DNA of 64,000 nt from an uncultured Muribaculaceae bacterium (GTDB lineage Bacteria; Bacteroidota; Bacteroidia; Bacteroidales; Muribaculaceae), in assembly GCA_910577355.1 (NCBI GenBank), contig CAJTMY010000001.1, forward strand, positions 62,001 through 126,000, given 5' to 3'. Both the position numbers and the translations under genes were made by a program. Of the stretch, positions 53,187-61,589 are shown piece by piece. Position 1 is the stretch's first letter; every line of letters starts with the position of its first letter. The notes beneath the pieces were generated by a model. That model saw nothing but the letters and a program-made list of their open reading frames with translations, did no database searches and was not told where the DNA came from.

Positions 53187-53756
53187 ATGAAATTCACACA
53201 TCTCTTTATCGGTGCCGCTCTTATGATGGCCGGCGCCGCAATCGCTACATCGTGCGGATCAAAGGCCGATACAGCCGTTGACGCCGACAGCGTTGAAGTG
53301 GCAGCTCCGCTTACCGTAGAGCAGTTTCTTGCCGCCACCGACCTTGAAGACGGACAGGATGTCATCATCGAAGGCCTGTGCACGCATCTGTGCAAACACG
53401 GAGGTACCAAAGCTTTCATCACCGATCCCGACACAACCAAGGAAGCACGATGGGTAATGTGCATGGCCACCGATTCCATCGGCGGCGCATTCGACCCGAC
53501 CTGTCCCGGCAAAGTGCTTACCGTTACCGGGGCTGTGCGTGCCAATACCGTCTCCTTGTCGGAGGTAAAAGCCCGTGAAGAGCAGCTCAAGGCAGAGCAG
53601 GAAGCCGGACATTGTGACTCCGAGTCGAAAGCTTTCGGAACCATCACAGCTCTCAAAAACCGCCTTGACAGCCAGATGGCAGTCAACCCGGCTGATACCA
53701 CAGTTGTCCTCGGCTACTACATTGAGGCTACTTCCTATACCCTTCCGGTTGAATAA
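53187..53756 (+). CDS. OB-fold-like lipoprotein with Cys/His motif
   Basis: 189 residues. Lipobox in GAAIATSC with Cys23. The core has DVIIEGLCTHLCKHGGTKAF, then DPDTTKEARWVMCMATDSIG, TCPGKVLTVTGAVRANTVSL, SEVKAREEQLKAEQEAGHCD. CTHLCKH, MC and GHC give a Cys/His-rich surface that could bind metal, redox-react or hold a disulfide. The VIIEGxC, LTVTGAV strands look like an OB fold, as in DUF4920-type proteins; assignment uncertain. Follows the degenerate HMA gene by 22 bp, so a metal or thiol-related pair is plausible. Confidence 0.72.
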   Translation: MKFTHLFIGAALMMAGAAIATSCGSKADTAVDADSVEVAAPLTVEQFLAATDLEDGQDVIIEGLCTHLCKHGGTKAFITDPDTTKEARWVMCMATDSIGGAFDPTCPGKVLTVTGAVRANTVSLSEVKAREEQLKAEQEAGHCDSESKAFGTITALKNRLDSQMAVNPADTTVVLGYYIEATSYTLPVE

Positions 53757-53761
53757 ACAAA

Positions 53762-53822
53762 ACAAGGTAATTGCGTAAACCGGCAAGGCCCAGCGCCTTG
53801 CCGGTTTATGCAATGACCTTGT
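53762..53822. terminator. long bidirectional terminator
   Basis: 28-nt arms, nearly perfect, beginning ACAAGGTAATTGCG and with core AAACCGGCAAGGC, around CCAGC, between the convergent lipoprotein gene and the HEAT-like gene. Confidence 0.85.
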
Positions 53823-53838
53823 TCGATTCAAAAAACTT

Positions 53839-54384
53839 TTAAATCAACAATTCAGCCTCCTGGGCCAGCATCAAGGCCAGACCGGATACCGGTTGCGGGC
53901 GTTCGAGTTCTCGTCGGGCTGCGGAAAGAGCCTCGGCAGGATATTTCGATACAAGGTTGAAGTACAGGCGTAGTCCGGTATATCTCGCCAACGGAGCCGA
54001 GTCGGGCGCTCCGCACAGTTCCGCTGCGAGCTTTGCCGCGAAAGGGGTGTGGCGCAGCAGTTTGAAGCATAATATGTCGGCATCCTCATACCACATGGTT
54101 GTCAAAGCCCATTCGCGGGCCTTCTCGTATGTGAGCTCTTGCACAGGGTAGAGCATGGGCGCCAGCAGGGCACTCTCGCGCAGATTCACGTCGGCACGCA
54201 GGCTTTCGGCAAGCGCGGCCGACGGTGTGAGGCCCGAGGCGATTTCGTTGAGCTGAGGCAGGTTGAGCCCGAATACTATGCGGTGCGGGCAGCCGGCCTT
54301 GCGCAGCGTGTCGGCCACTACACCGTTGCGCATCGCAAATAGTCTGCGTTTCAGCTGCTGCATATCGTTGAATTCAGTGCTCAT
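53839..54384 (-). CDS. DNA alkylation repair-like (AlkD/HEAT) protein
   Basis: 181 residues. Helical repeats: LKRRLFAMRNGVVADTLRKA, GCPHRIVFGLNLPQLNEIAS, DVNLRESALLAPMLYPVQEL, AREWALTTMWYEDADILCFK. LARYTGLRLYFNLVSKYPAEAL follows. The VNLRESALLAPMLYP and AREWA helices fit the HEAT-like ALK superfamily (AlkC/AlkD), but the protein is shorter than AlkD and the DNA-contacting residues cannot be judged. Coupled to surE by ATGA overlap. Confidence 0.6.
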   Translation of the reverse strand: MSTEFNDMQQLKRRLFAMRNGVVADTLRKAGCPHRIVFGLNLPQLNEIASGLTPSAALAESLRADVNLRESALLAPMLYPVQELTYEKAREWALTTMWYEDADILCFKLLRHTPFAAKLAAELCGAPDSAPLARYTGLRLYFNLVSKYPAEALSAARRELERPQPVSGLALMLAQEAELLI

Positions 54385-55151
54385 CGGTCAAAACGTTTGG
54401 CGAGGAATCCTATGTCGGTTCGAGCCGTCATGTCGCAGGCCACGGGCACGACAGATATATAGTTTTGCGACAGCCAGTATTCGTCGGTATCGGTGGCTTC
54501 GGGCTCGGTATTTATGAATTTGCCGGTGAGCCAATAGAAAGGCTTGCCAAGCGGATCCTCATAGCGACGATAGCCGTCGGTCCAATATCCGTTGGCCGCA
54601 CGGCACACCTTCACGCCTGCGGGAGTCACACGGGCAGGCATGTTCACGTTCAGGCACACGCCGTCGGGCAACCCGTCCTCGAGCAGGCGCTCTACCATGG
54701 GGGTGATAAACGGCATGCACATCGAGAAATCGGCCTTGAGCGAATGGTGAAGCAGCGAGAAGCCGCACGACGGTATCCCCAGGATGCATCCCTCGAGCAC
54801 AGCGCCCATCGTGCCGCTGTACACCACGTTACAGCCCGAATTCGAACCGTGGTTGATGCCTGCGAGTACCAGATCGGGGCGCCGGGGCACAATGGCTTCC
54901 ATCGACAGCTTCACACAGTCGACCGGTGTGCCGGAGATCGTAAACATCCGTGCACCGCCATAGTCCTCCATCTCGTTGATGCGCAGCGGGGCTCCTACGG
55001 TAAGAGCCGATGACTGGCCCGAGCGGGGTTCGGTGGGAGCTGCTACTATTATATCTATTCCATCGGGTATACAGTCGATAAGGCGCAGAATGCCCGGTGC
55101 GTGTATCGAATCATCGTTGGTTATAAGTACGAGCGGACGGGTATTTATCAT
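54381..55151 (-). CDS. surE: 5'/3'-nucleotidase SurE
   Basis: 256 residues. Metal-binding VLITNDDSIHAPGI (Asp-Asp, with Ser in the more common Gly position), PRSGQSSALTVGAPLRI, GTPVDCVKLSM, PDLVLAGINHGSNSGCNVVYSGTMGAVLEG, and PAGVKVCRAANGYW in the C-terminal part. A metal-dependent phosphatase on nucleoside monophosphates; stress-survival role. Its stop overlaps the start of the HEAT-like gene. Divergent from parA, with the palindromic parS-like element between them. Confidence 0.96.
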   Translation of the reverse strand: MINTRPLVLITNDDSIHAPGILRLIDCIPDGIDIIVAAPTEPRSGQSSALTVGAPLRINEMEDYGGARMFTISGTPVDCVKLSMEAIVPRRPDLVLAGINHGSNSGCNVVYSGTMGAVLEGCILGIPSCGFSLLHHSLKADFSMCMPFITPMVERLLEDGLPDGVCLNVNMPARVTPAGVKVCRAANGYWTDGYRRYEDPLGKPFYWLTGKFINTEPEATDTDEYWLSQNYISVVPVACDMTARTDIGFLAKRFDR

Positions 55152-55170
55152 GTCGGTAATGTCTTTTCGA

Positions 55171-55178
55171 CAAAGTTA
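55171..55178 (-). promoter_or_regulatory. -7 box of the surE promoter
   Basis: TAACTTTG on the minus strand, 19 bp before the surE ATG. Confidence 0.5.
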
Positions 55179-55241
55179 GGAAGAAAAATCGGAATGACAT
55201 CGCGGAGTTATTTACATTTTAATGATTTTTTGCTCAATTTC

Positions 55242-55260
55242 GTGGAACATATTGTTCCAC
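55242..55260. promoter_or_regulatory. perfect palindrome of everted parS-like half-sites upstream of parA
   Basis: GTGGAACA-TAT-TGTTCCAC, 8-bp arms. The canonical parS core is TGTTYCAC joined to GTGRAACA; here the same half-sites occur in reversed order around TAT. It lies 17 bp upstream of the parA -7 box, where the -33 region would be, so binding of ParB (or ParA) would probably affect parA transcription. Confidence 0.5.
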
Positions 55261-55277
55261 ATATCGGCGAAAATTAG

Positions 55278-55285
55278 TTACTTTG
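55278..55285 (+). promoter_or_regulatory. -7 box of the parAB operon promoter
   Basis: TTACTTTG, one mismatch from TAnnTTTG, 20 bp before the parA ATG. Confidence 0.4.
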
Positions 55286-55305
55286 CACATTGCAAATAAA
55301 CTAAA

Positions 55306-56082
55306 ATGGGAAAGATAATCGCAATAGCCAATCAGAAAGGCGGGGTGGGAAAGACTACCACTACCATCAACCTTGCCGCCTCTTTGGCCAAAGAAGGTAA
55401 GAAAGTCCTTATTATCGATGCCGATCCACAGGCAAATGCTACCTCGGGCTACGGTATCGATCCACGTTCCATGACATCGTCCATTTACGAATGTCTTGTC
55501 GACGGTTACCCTCTCGACGGCTCGCAGGTAGCCACCTGTATCGACGGCCTGTGGCTCATCGGCTCTCGGATCGATCTTGCCGGCGCGGAGCTTGAGCTTG
55601 TCTCAAAACCTCAGCGCGAACGTGTGCTTGCCGAGCTCCTTGCTCCAGTCAGCGACAGATACGATTATATACTCATTGATTGCTCGCCGTCGCTCGGGCT
55701 CATCACTGTCAATGCTCTCACGGCTGCAAATTCGGTGATAATACCGGTGCAGGCCGAATACTTCGCGCTCGAAGGCATCAGCAAGCTGCTCAATACCATA
55801 CGTATAATCAAGAGCCGGCTTAATCCTACTCTCGAGATCGAAGGATTCCTGCTCACCATGTACGACGCTCGTCTGCGACTTGCAAATCAGATCTACGAAG
55901 AGCTCAAAGGCCACTTCGCCGACATGGTGTTCGATACCGTGATACCACGCAACATACGTCTCAGCGAGGCTCCAAGCCACGGCTTGCCTGTAATCCTGTA
56001 CGACCCTGAATCGCGTGGCGCCACATCGCATGTGCTGCTGGCCAAGGAGATAATAGCCAAGCACAAAGCGCGCAAACACTAA
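55306..56082 (+). CDS. parA: chromosome-partitioning ATPase ParA/Soj
   Basis: 258 residues. Deviant Walker A in AIANQKGGVGKTTTTINLAAS, A' with VLIIDADPQANATSGYG, Walker B in YILIDCSPSLGLITVNAL, and VIPVQAEYFALEGISKLL. Small Soj-type ParA without an HTH. Binds DNA nonspecifically as ATP dimers and works with ParB on the chromosome origin. parB follows by 19 bp. A parS-like palindrome is in the promoter. Confidence 0.97.
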   Translation: MGKIIAIANQKGGVGKTTTTINLAASLAKEGKKVLIIDADPQANATSGYGIDPRSMTSSIYECLVDGYPLDGSQVATCIDGLWLIGSRIDLAGAELELVSKPQRERVLAELLAPVSDRYDYILIDCSPSLGLITVNALTAANSVIIPVQAEYFALEGISKLLNTIRIIKSRLNPTLEIEGFLLTMYDARLRLANQIYEELKGHFADMVFDTVIPRNIRLSEAPSHGLPVILYDPESRGATSHVLLAKEIIAKHKARKH

Positions 56083-56101
56083 TCCATACAAGAACAAAAC
56101 T

Positions 56102-56992
56102 ATGAAACCCGGACGTCAAGCTCTTGGCCGAGGTCTCGACTCGCTTATATCAATGGACGACGTGCCTGCCGCAGGTTCGTCGGCAATCAACGAGATAGCC
56201 CTCGACAAAATAACACCTAATCCAGACCAGCCCCGTCGCACTTTCGACGAGGAGGCCCTTGCCGAGCTTGCCGGCTCAATTCGAGAGCTCGGCATCATAC
56301 AGCCATTGTCGCTCCGCAAGTCCGGTCCCGACACATACCAGATAATCGCCGGTGAGCGCCGATACCGTGCCGCTATGATCGCAGGGCTGAAATCCGTACC
56401 CGCATATATACGCACGGCCAATGATACGGAGCTTACAGAGATGGCGCTTATCGAGAACATTCAGCGAGAAGACCTGAATGCCATCGAGATCGCGCTCACA
56501 TTCCGCAAACTCATCGATCAATACAATCTTACACAAGAAAGACTCAGTGAGCGTATCGGAAAAAAACGCGCCACTGTGGCTAATTTTCTGCGTTTGCTCA
56601 AACTTCCCGCCGAGGTACAGCTCGGTCTGCGCGACAAACGTCTTGACATGGGACACGCTCGTGCTCTGCTTACTATCACCGAGCCTGCACTGCAACTTAA
56701 ACTTTACGACGAGATATTGAAAAATGATCTCTCGGTACGCCGTGTCGAGGAACTTGCCAAGGCATATCAGAAAGGCGAGTTCCCTGCCCCCCGGTCACAT
56801 GCCGTATCAGAGTCGAGGTATACATCGGCCGATTTTGATATTCTCAAAAAACATCTGTCGAACGCATTCAGCACTTCGGTAGGCTTCAAGTACGACAGTG
56901 CCGGCAAGGGAAAGATCTCATTCTCATTTTCAAGCGACGATGAACTTGAACGGCTTATCTCGCTTTTCGATACACTCAAGCCCTGCCAGTGA
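56102..56992 (+). CDS. parB: chromosome-partitioning protein ParB
   Basis: 296 residues. N-terminal RQALGRGLDSLI (ParA-interaction), ParB/Srx nucleotide (CTP) motifs ITPNPDQPRRTFDEEALAEL and IIAGERRYRAAMIAGLKSVP, then IENIQREDLNAIEIALTFRK, and the HTH TQERLSERIGKKRATVANFLRLLKLP split by helix ends. C-terminal dimer domain from about 235. It loads on parS and spreads as a CTP-dependent clamp. Overlaps the next gene by GTGA. Confidence 0.97.
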   Translation: MKPGRQALGRGLDSLISMDDVPAAGSSAINEIALDKITPNPDQPRRTFDEEALAELAGSIRELGIIQPLSLRKSGPDTYQIIAGERRYRAAMIAGLKSVPAYIRTANDTELTEMALIENIQREDLNAIEIALTFRKLIDQYNLTQERLSERIGKKRATVANFLRLLKLPAEVQLGLRDKRLDMGHARALLTITEPALQLKLYDEILKNDLSVRRVEELAKAYQKGEFPAPRSHAVSESRYTSADFDILKKHLSNAFSTSVGFKYDSAGKGKISFSFSSDDELERLISLFDTLKPCQ

Positions 56993-57741
56993 ACAGATAT
57001 AACCTACATATCAAGCGCATCATATGTGTGGCTTTGGCCTTCGTTGCCACGGCTTTTGCCGTATCGGCCCAGAACAACCGCCTGCCCGTGAAGCGCACTC
57101 ACGGCGAGCCTGCAGCTACCACAGTCATGCGTGCCGATTCGACAGCCGACGCACGCGCTGATTCCATATGGGCCGCGCAGACCGATTCGATTCTCGCTCC
57201 ACTGGCTCCGGAATCACCATATGACACATGGGAGGAACGTGAAGATCTGTTCAATCCCGACCCGAACCGTGCCGTGTGGATGGCTGCTCTTTTTCCCGGT
57301 CTCGGCCAGGTATACAACCGGCGATATTGGAAACTCCCGATAGTGGTGGGCGCATACCTCGGCCTCGGATACGCTACCTCTTGGAACAACGGCATGCTCT
57401 CCGATTATACGCGCGCATACCGCGACATAATGGACAATGATCCGTCGACCAACTCATACATGAACTTCTTCCCGCCTACTATAACCGAAGACAGTCTCGA
57501 CAGGAACTGGCTCATCAACATATTGCAGTCGCGCAAGAACTATTTCCGCCGCAACAGAGACCTCTGTATAATATGCATGGTAGGCGTGTACCTTGTGGCA
57601 ATGGTAGATGCCTATGTCGACGCTTCGCTCAGCCACTTCGACATATCGCCCGATCTGTCGATGGATGTCGCGCCTGTGTTGATGCAGGATACTCGCGGAG
57701 CCCGACCGTCGATAGGTATCACATGGGCGCTTAATTTCTGA
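56989..57741 (+). CDS. DUF5683-domain membrane protein
   Basis: 250 residues; GTG start at 56989 overlaps the parB stop. Signal peptide IKRIICVALAFVATAFAVSA, cleaved before QNN. A low-complexity acidic and Ala-rich stretch follows. Then the DUF5683 pattern: PNRAVWMAALFPGLGQVYNR, YWKLPIVVGAYLGLGYATSW, RRNRDLCIICMVGVYLVAMV and DAYVDASLSHFDIS. Two hydrophobic helices. Function unknown. The order parA-parB-DUF5683-lytic transglycosylase is common in Bacteroidetes. Confidence 0.85.
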   Translation: MNRYNLHIKRIICVALAFVATAFAVSAQNNRLPVKRTHGEPAATTVMRADSTADARADSIWAAQTDSILAPLAPESPYDTWEEREDLFNPDPNRAVWMAALFPGLGQVYNRRYWKLPIVVGAYLGLGYATSWNNGMLSDYTRAYRDIMDNDPSTNSYMNFFPPTITEDSLDRNWLINILQSRKNYFRRNRDLCIICMVGVYLVAMVDAYVDASLSHFDISPDLSMDVAPVLMQDTRGARPSIGITWALNF

Positions 57742-57789
57742 TAATCACATTCTCACATATATAGAATCTCTCCAATTCTGATCCTGAAC

Positions 57790-59508
57790 ATGAAATCACG
57801 TACAATACTTGTCTCACTGATTCTGATGCTTGGCACCGCCGTGGCTACGGCTCGTCCGCTGTCGATATTGCAGATACGCGACAGCCTCCACGATGTTCCT
57901 GTAGTATATCCCGAAAGCTTCGAGACCGACGTGCACAAAATGCAGCAGAACTGGTATCTGCAGAACTATGCCGATATCGACCGCGAAGCCGACTCGCGTG
58001 CATCCGTCACACCTACCGACGAGGAGCTGATAGAGCGGTTGCGTGCCATGCCGACTGTCATAGAGATGCCATTCAATTCGGTGGTACGCAATAATATCCT
58101 TATGTACACCAACCGCCGTAAACAGCTTGTCGAGAACATGCTCGGCATGAGTCTCTATTATATGCCTATTTTCGAGCAGGCTCTCGACCGATACGGATTG
58201 CCTCTTGAACTCAAATACCTGCCCGTCATTGAGTCGGCACTGAATCCTGAGGCCGTCTCGCGAGCCGGTGCCACCGGCCTGTGGCAGTTCATGCTGCCTA
58301 CAGCAACCGGAGAGGGCCTTGAGGTAAGTTCGCTCGTAGACCAGCGTCGCGATCCATACACTTCATCCGATGCCGCCGCACGTTATCTCAAAAAATTGTA
58401 TGATATATTCGGCGACTGGTCGTTGGTTATCGCATCATACAACTGCGGTCCCGGCAATGTGAACAAGGCGATACGCCGGGCAGGAGAGGGCAAGAAGGAT
58501 TTCTGGCAGATATATCCCTATCTGCCTGCCGAGACACGGGGCTATGTACCTGCATTCATCGCCGCAAACTATGTGATGAACTACTATGACAAACACAATA
58601 TATCCCCCGCTCTTGCCAAAAAACCGATTGTCACCGACACCGTGCATATTACCCGCCGTGTGCATTTCGAACAGATACGCGACGTGCTCGGCATTCCTCT
58701 CGAAGAATTGCAGACCCTCAATCCCCAGTACCGTACGGGGCTTATACCCGGAGATATCCGTCCGTACGCGCTCGTCCTTCCCTCGTTGCAGGTATATGCA
58801 TACCTTGCGCACGAGGATTCGATAGTCAACCACAATGCGTCGCGCTACGGTCGTCGCGATGTGGTAGAGCCGGCTGTGACAGGTTCCGGCAGCGACAGCC
58901 GAGGCGAATATGTCGAGGAGCTGGTGGTACGCTATCACACCGTAAAGAAAGGCCAGACACTCGCAAGTATCGCACGCCAATATGGCGTCACACAGGCATC
59001 CATCCGCAAGGCCAACAAGATAGGAAAGAAGGTGCGTCGCGGACAGAAACTGCGTATAAACACCTATCAGAAACGCTACCTCCCCAAGCCCGCTCCCGTG
59101 GAGAATGTGGAAATACCTTTGCAGGCCGATACTCTGCAGGCCGATACCGTGGCGGTTGCACCATCTGCTGTTGCCGACACTGCGACCGTATCGACTGCCG
59201 CCCCGACAACTGCACAGAATACCCGTGTGATGCAGGCATTGGCCGGCTCGCAGGACGTGCGCAATCGTCCGGCTGCCGATGAAAAGAAAAAAACGGCTCC
59301 GGCCACGCAGTCCAAGCCTCAGACACAAGTCCACAAGGTGCGCAAAGGCGAGAATCTGAGCAAGATCGCTTCACGATATGGAGTCAGTGTCGATGTTATC
59401 CGCAGAGCCAACAACCTTACAGACGACAGGTTGCAGATCGGCCAGAAACTCAAGATCCCCGCCAAGAGCGATGCCCGCCCCTCAAAGCGCCGCAATAGAA
59501 AGAAATAA
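57790..59508 (+). CDS. mltD: membrane-bound lytic murein transglycosylase D-like protein with LysM domains
   Basis: 572 residues. Signal peptide MKSRTILVSLILMLGTAVAT. The SLT catalytic domain (about 90-290) has the catalytic Glu in KYLPVIESALNPEAVSRAGA and TGLWQFMLPTATG, plus VIASYNCGPGNVNKAI. A degenerate LysM follows at about 300-340, then two clear LysM repeats (RYHTVKKGQTLASIARQYGV, then IRKANKIGKKVRRGQKLRI; and VHKVRKGENLSKIASRYGVS, then VIRRANNLTDDRLQIGQKLKI), linked by an Ala/Thr/Val-rich spacer. It cleaves peptidoglycan glycan strands to anhydro ends. Between DUF5683 and the OPT transporter. Confidence 0.92.
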   Translation: MKSRTILVSLILMLGTAVATARPLSILQIRDSLHDVPVVYPESFETDVHKMQQNWYLQNYADIDREADSRASVTPTDEELIERLRAMPTVIEMPFNSVVRNNILMYTNRRKQLVENMLGMSLYYMPIFEQALDRYGLPLELKYLPVIESALNPEAVSRAGATGLWQFMLPTATGEGLEVSSLVDQRRDPYTSSDAAARYLKKLYDIFGDWSLVIASYNCGPGNVNKAIRRAGEGKKDFWQIYPYLPAETRGYVPAFIAANYVMNYYDKHNISPALAKKPIVTDTVHITRRVHFEQIRDVLGIPLEELQTLNPQYRTGLIPGDIRPYALVLPSLQVYAYLAHEDSIVNHNASRYGRRDVVEPAVTGSGSDSRGEYVEELVVRYHTVKKGQTLASIARQYGVTQASIRKANKIGKKVRRGQKLRINTYQKRYLPKPAPVENVEIPLQADTLQADTVAVAPSAVADTATVSTAAPTTAQNTRVMQALAGSQDVRNRPAADEKKKTAPATQSKPQTQVHKVRKGENLSKIASRYGVSVDVIRRANNLTDDRLQIGQKLKIPAKSDARPSKRRNRKK

Positions 59509-59533
59509 TCACACATTATCATAATTTTTCCGA

Positions 59534-61531
59534 ATGAAAAAAGACAAATTCAATGCCGGGCAGGCTCCCGACCTGCCGCAGGCCGATGTCGATCCCGTCG
59601 ACCTGCCCGAAAATGCCTTCAGGCAGCTTGGCGCAGATGAGGAGTACGTGCCTGTGATGCATCCTACGCGCGATTATCCCGAGGTGACCCCTTATTCCGT
59701 CACGATGGGACTTGTATTGGCTGTGGTGTTCAGTGCCGCCGCCGCTTACCTCGGCCTTAAAGTCGGCCAGGTGTTCGAGGCTGCAATACCTATCGCCATC
59801 ATCGCCGTAGGTCTGTCGGGCGCTCTCAAGAAGGAGAATCCGTTGGGCCAGAATGTTATAATACAGTCGATCGGCGCCTGCTCGGGTGTGATAGTCGCCG
59901 GTGCCATCTTCACATTGCCCGCCCTGTACATCCTTCAGGCCTCGCATCCCGAGATTTCTGTCAACTTCTTCCAGATATTCCTCTCATCGCTCTTCGGCGG
60001 TGTGCTCGGCATACTGTTCTTCATTCCGTTCCGCAAATATTTCGTAAAGGATCAGCACGGCAAATACCCCTTCCCCGAAGCCACAGCCACCACTCAGGTG
60101 CTGATATCCGGCCAAGGCAAAAAGGCTTCCACCGGCGGCCAGGCCAAGCTCCTTGTCGTGGCATCGCTTATCGGCGGTATATACGATTATATCGTGGCCA
60201 CTTTCGGATGGTGGGCCGAGACTGTCACCACCACAGCATATGCCTGGGGACAGACTCTTGCCGACAAATTCAAGTTTGTATTCTCCTGCAACACCGGCGC
60301 TGCCGTTCTCGGTCTCGGCTATATCGTAGGTCTCAAATACGCCTTTGTGATATTCTCCGGCTCGATATTCGTATGGTGGGTCATCATTCCACTCATGGGC
60401 ACATACGGCGCCGCCGACATCGCCGCCATGGCTCCCGGCGACATATTCAAGGACTATGCCCGCCTCATAGGCATTGGCGGTATCGCCATGGCAGGCATCA
60501 TCGGTATCGTGAAGTCGTGGAACATCATCGCCCAGGCCGTAGGCCTCGCCTCGCGCGAGCTCCGCGGCGCACAGTCATCAGCCAAGACCGTACGCTGGCA
60601 GACCGACATCTCCATGAAGCACATCGCCTACTTCGTGTTCATAGCCCTTGTGGCAGTCCTCGTGTTCTTCTGGATAGGCGTCATAAACACATTCTGGCAG
60701 GCCGCTGTCGCATGGATCGTGGTCACTGTCATCGCATTCCTGTTCACCACAGTCGCAGCCAACGCTATCGCTATCGTAGGCAGCAACCCCGTTAGCGGCA
60801 TGACCCTCATGACCCTCATCATCGCCTCCGCGATCTTCGTCGCCATAGGCCTAAACGGTACATCCGGAATCGTGGCTGCCATGGTCGTGGGCGGCGTGGT
60901 ATGCACCGCACTCTCTATGGCCGGCGGCTTTGTCACCGACCTTAAGATCGGCTACTGGCTCGGCTCCACCCCCAAGAAGCAGGAAAGCTGGAAATTCCTC
61001 GGCACCCTCGTATCGGCAGCTACTGTCGGCGGCGTGATACTCATGCTCAACAACGTATACGGCTTCTCCGGCGACAACGCCCTTGCCGCTCCACAGGCCA
61101 ACGCCATGGCCAAGGTGCTCGAACCCATGATGATGGGCGGCGACACCCCATGGATTCTATATATTGTAGGCGCAGTGCTCGCCCTCATCCTCAACTGGCT
61201 CGGTGTGCCCGCACTGGCATTCTGCCTTGGCATGTTCCTTCCCCTCCATCTCAACACCCCCATGCTTGTGGGCGGCCTCGTCTCCTGGTTTGTAGGCCGT
61301 AGCAGCAAGGACAAGGACGTGTGCAAAGCCCGTCAGGACCGCGGTACACTCATCGCCTCCGGCCTCATCGCAGGCGGCGCGCTCTTCGGCGTATTTGCCG
61401 CCATCACCATCATGTGCGGCTTCAAGGTTCCCGGAAATGGCGGCGACTTCACACCTCAGGTTCTCGGCCTCATCGCCTACGCCGCAATCATAGCCTACCT
61501 CTACATCGACTCCTGCCGTGCAAAGAAATAA
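59534..61531 (+). CDS. OPT family oligopeptide transporter
   Basis: 665 residues with about 14-16 membrane helices. N-terminal hydrophilic segment, then TPYSVTMGLVLAVVFSAAAA, YLGLKVGQVFEAAIPIAIIA, NPLGQNVIIQSIGACSGVIV, FRKYFVKDQHGKYPFPEATA, TTQVLISG, SNPVSGMTLMTLIIASAIFV and FCLGMFLPLHLNTPMLVGGL. This is the OPT/YSL superfamily, which imports peptides or metal chelates by proton symport; which substrate applies here is not evident. A long terminator after it runs right to the start of the MATE gene. Confidence 0.9.
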   Translation: MKKDKFNAGQAPDLPQADVDPVDLPENAFRQLGADEEYVPVMHPTRDYPEVTPYSVTMGLVLAVVFSAAAAYLGLKVGQVFEAAIPIAIIAVGLSGALKKENPLGQNVIIQSIGACSGVIVAGAIFTLPALYILQASHPEISVNFFQIFLSSLFGGVLGILFFIPFRKYFVKDQHGKYPFPEATATTQVLISGQGKKASTGGQAKLLVVASLIGGIYDYIVATFGWWAETVTTTAYAWGQTLADKFKFVFSCNTGAAVLGLGYIVGLKYAFVIFSGSIFVWWVIIPLMGTYGAADIAAMAPGDIFKDYARLIGIGGIAMAGIIGIVKSWNIIAQAVGLASRELRGAQSSAKTVRWQTDISMKHIAYFVFIALVAVLVFFWIGVINTFWQAAVAWIVVTVIAFLFTTVAANAIAIVGSNPVSGMTLMTLIIASAIFVAIGLNGTSGIVAAMVVGGVVCTALSMAGGFVTDLKIGYWLGSTPKKQESWKFLGTLVSAATVGGVILMLNNVYGFSGDNALAAPQANAMAKVLEPMMMGGDTPWILYIVGAVLALILNWLGVPALAFCLGMFLPLHLNTPMLVGGLVSWFVGRSSKDKDVCKARQDRGTLIASGLIAGGALFGVFAAITIMCGFKVPGNGGDFTPQVLGLIAYAAIIAYLYIDSCRAKK

Positions 61532-61550
61532 CCTTTTATAGATCTATTTT

Positions 61551-61588
61551 TAACGTGAGTGCCGGATGCCGGCCTCACGTTAAATTTT
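61551..61588 (+). terminator. terminator abutting the MATE start codon
   Basis: TAACGTGAG, T, GCCGG, ATG loop, CCGGC, CTCACGTTA, then AATTTTT: a strong hairpin with a single 1-nt bulge. The T run ends one base before the ATG of the next gene at 61590. Confidence 0.75.
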
Positions 61589-61589
61589 T

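Noticed and set aside
55242..55260. Palindrome before parA as a transcription terminator
   Set aside because: It lies between divergent genes, upstream of both, and has no T run.
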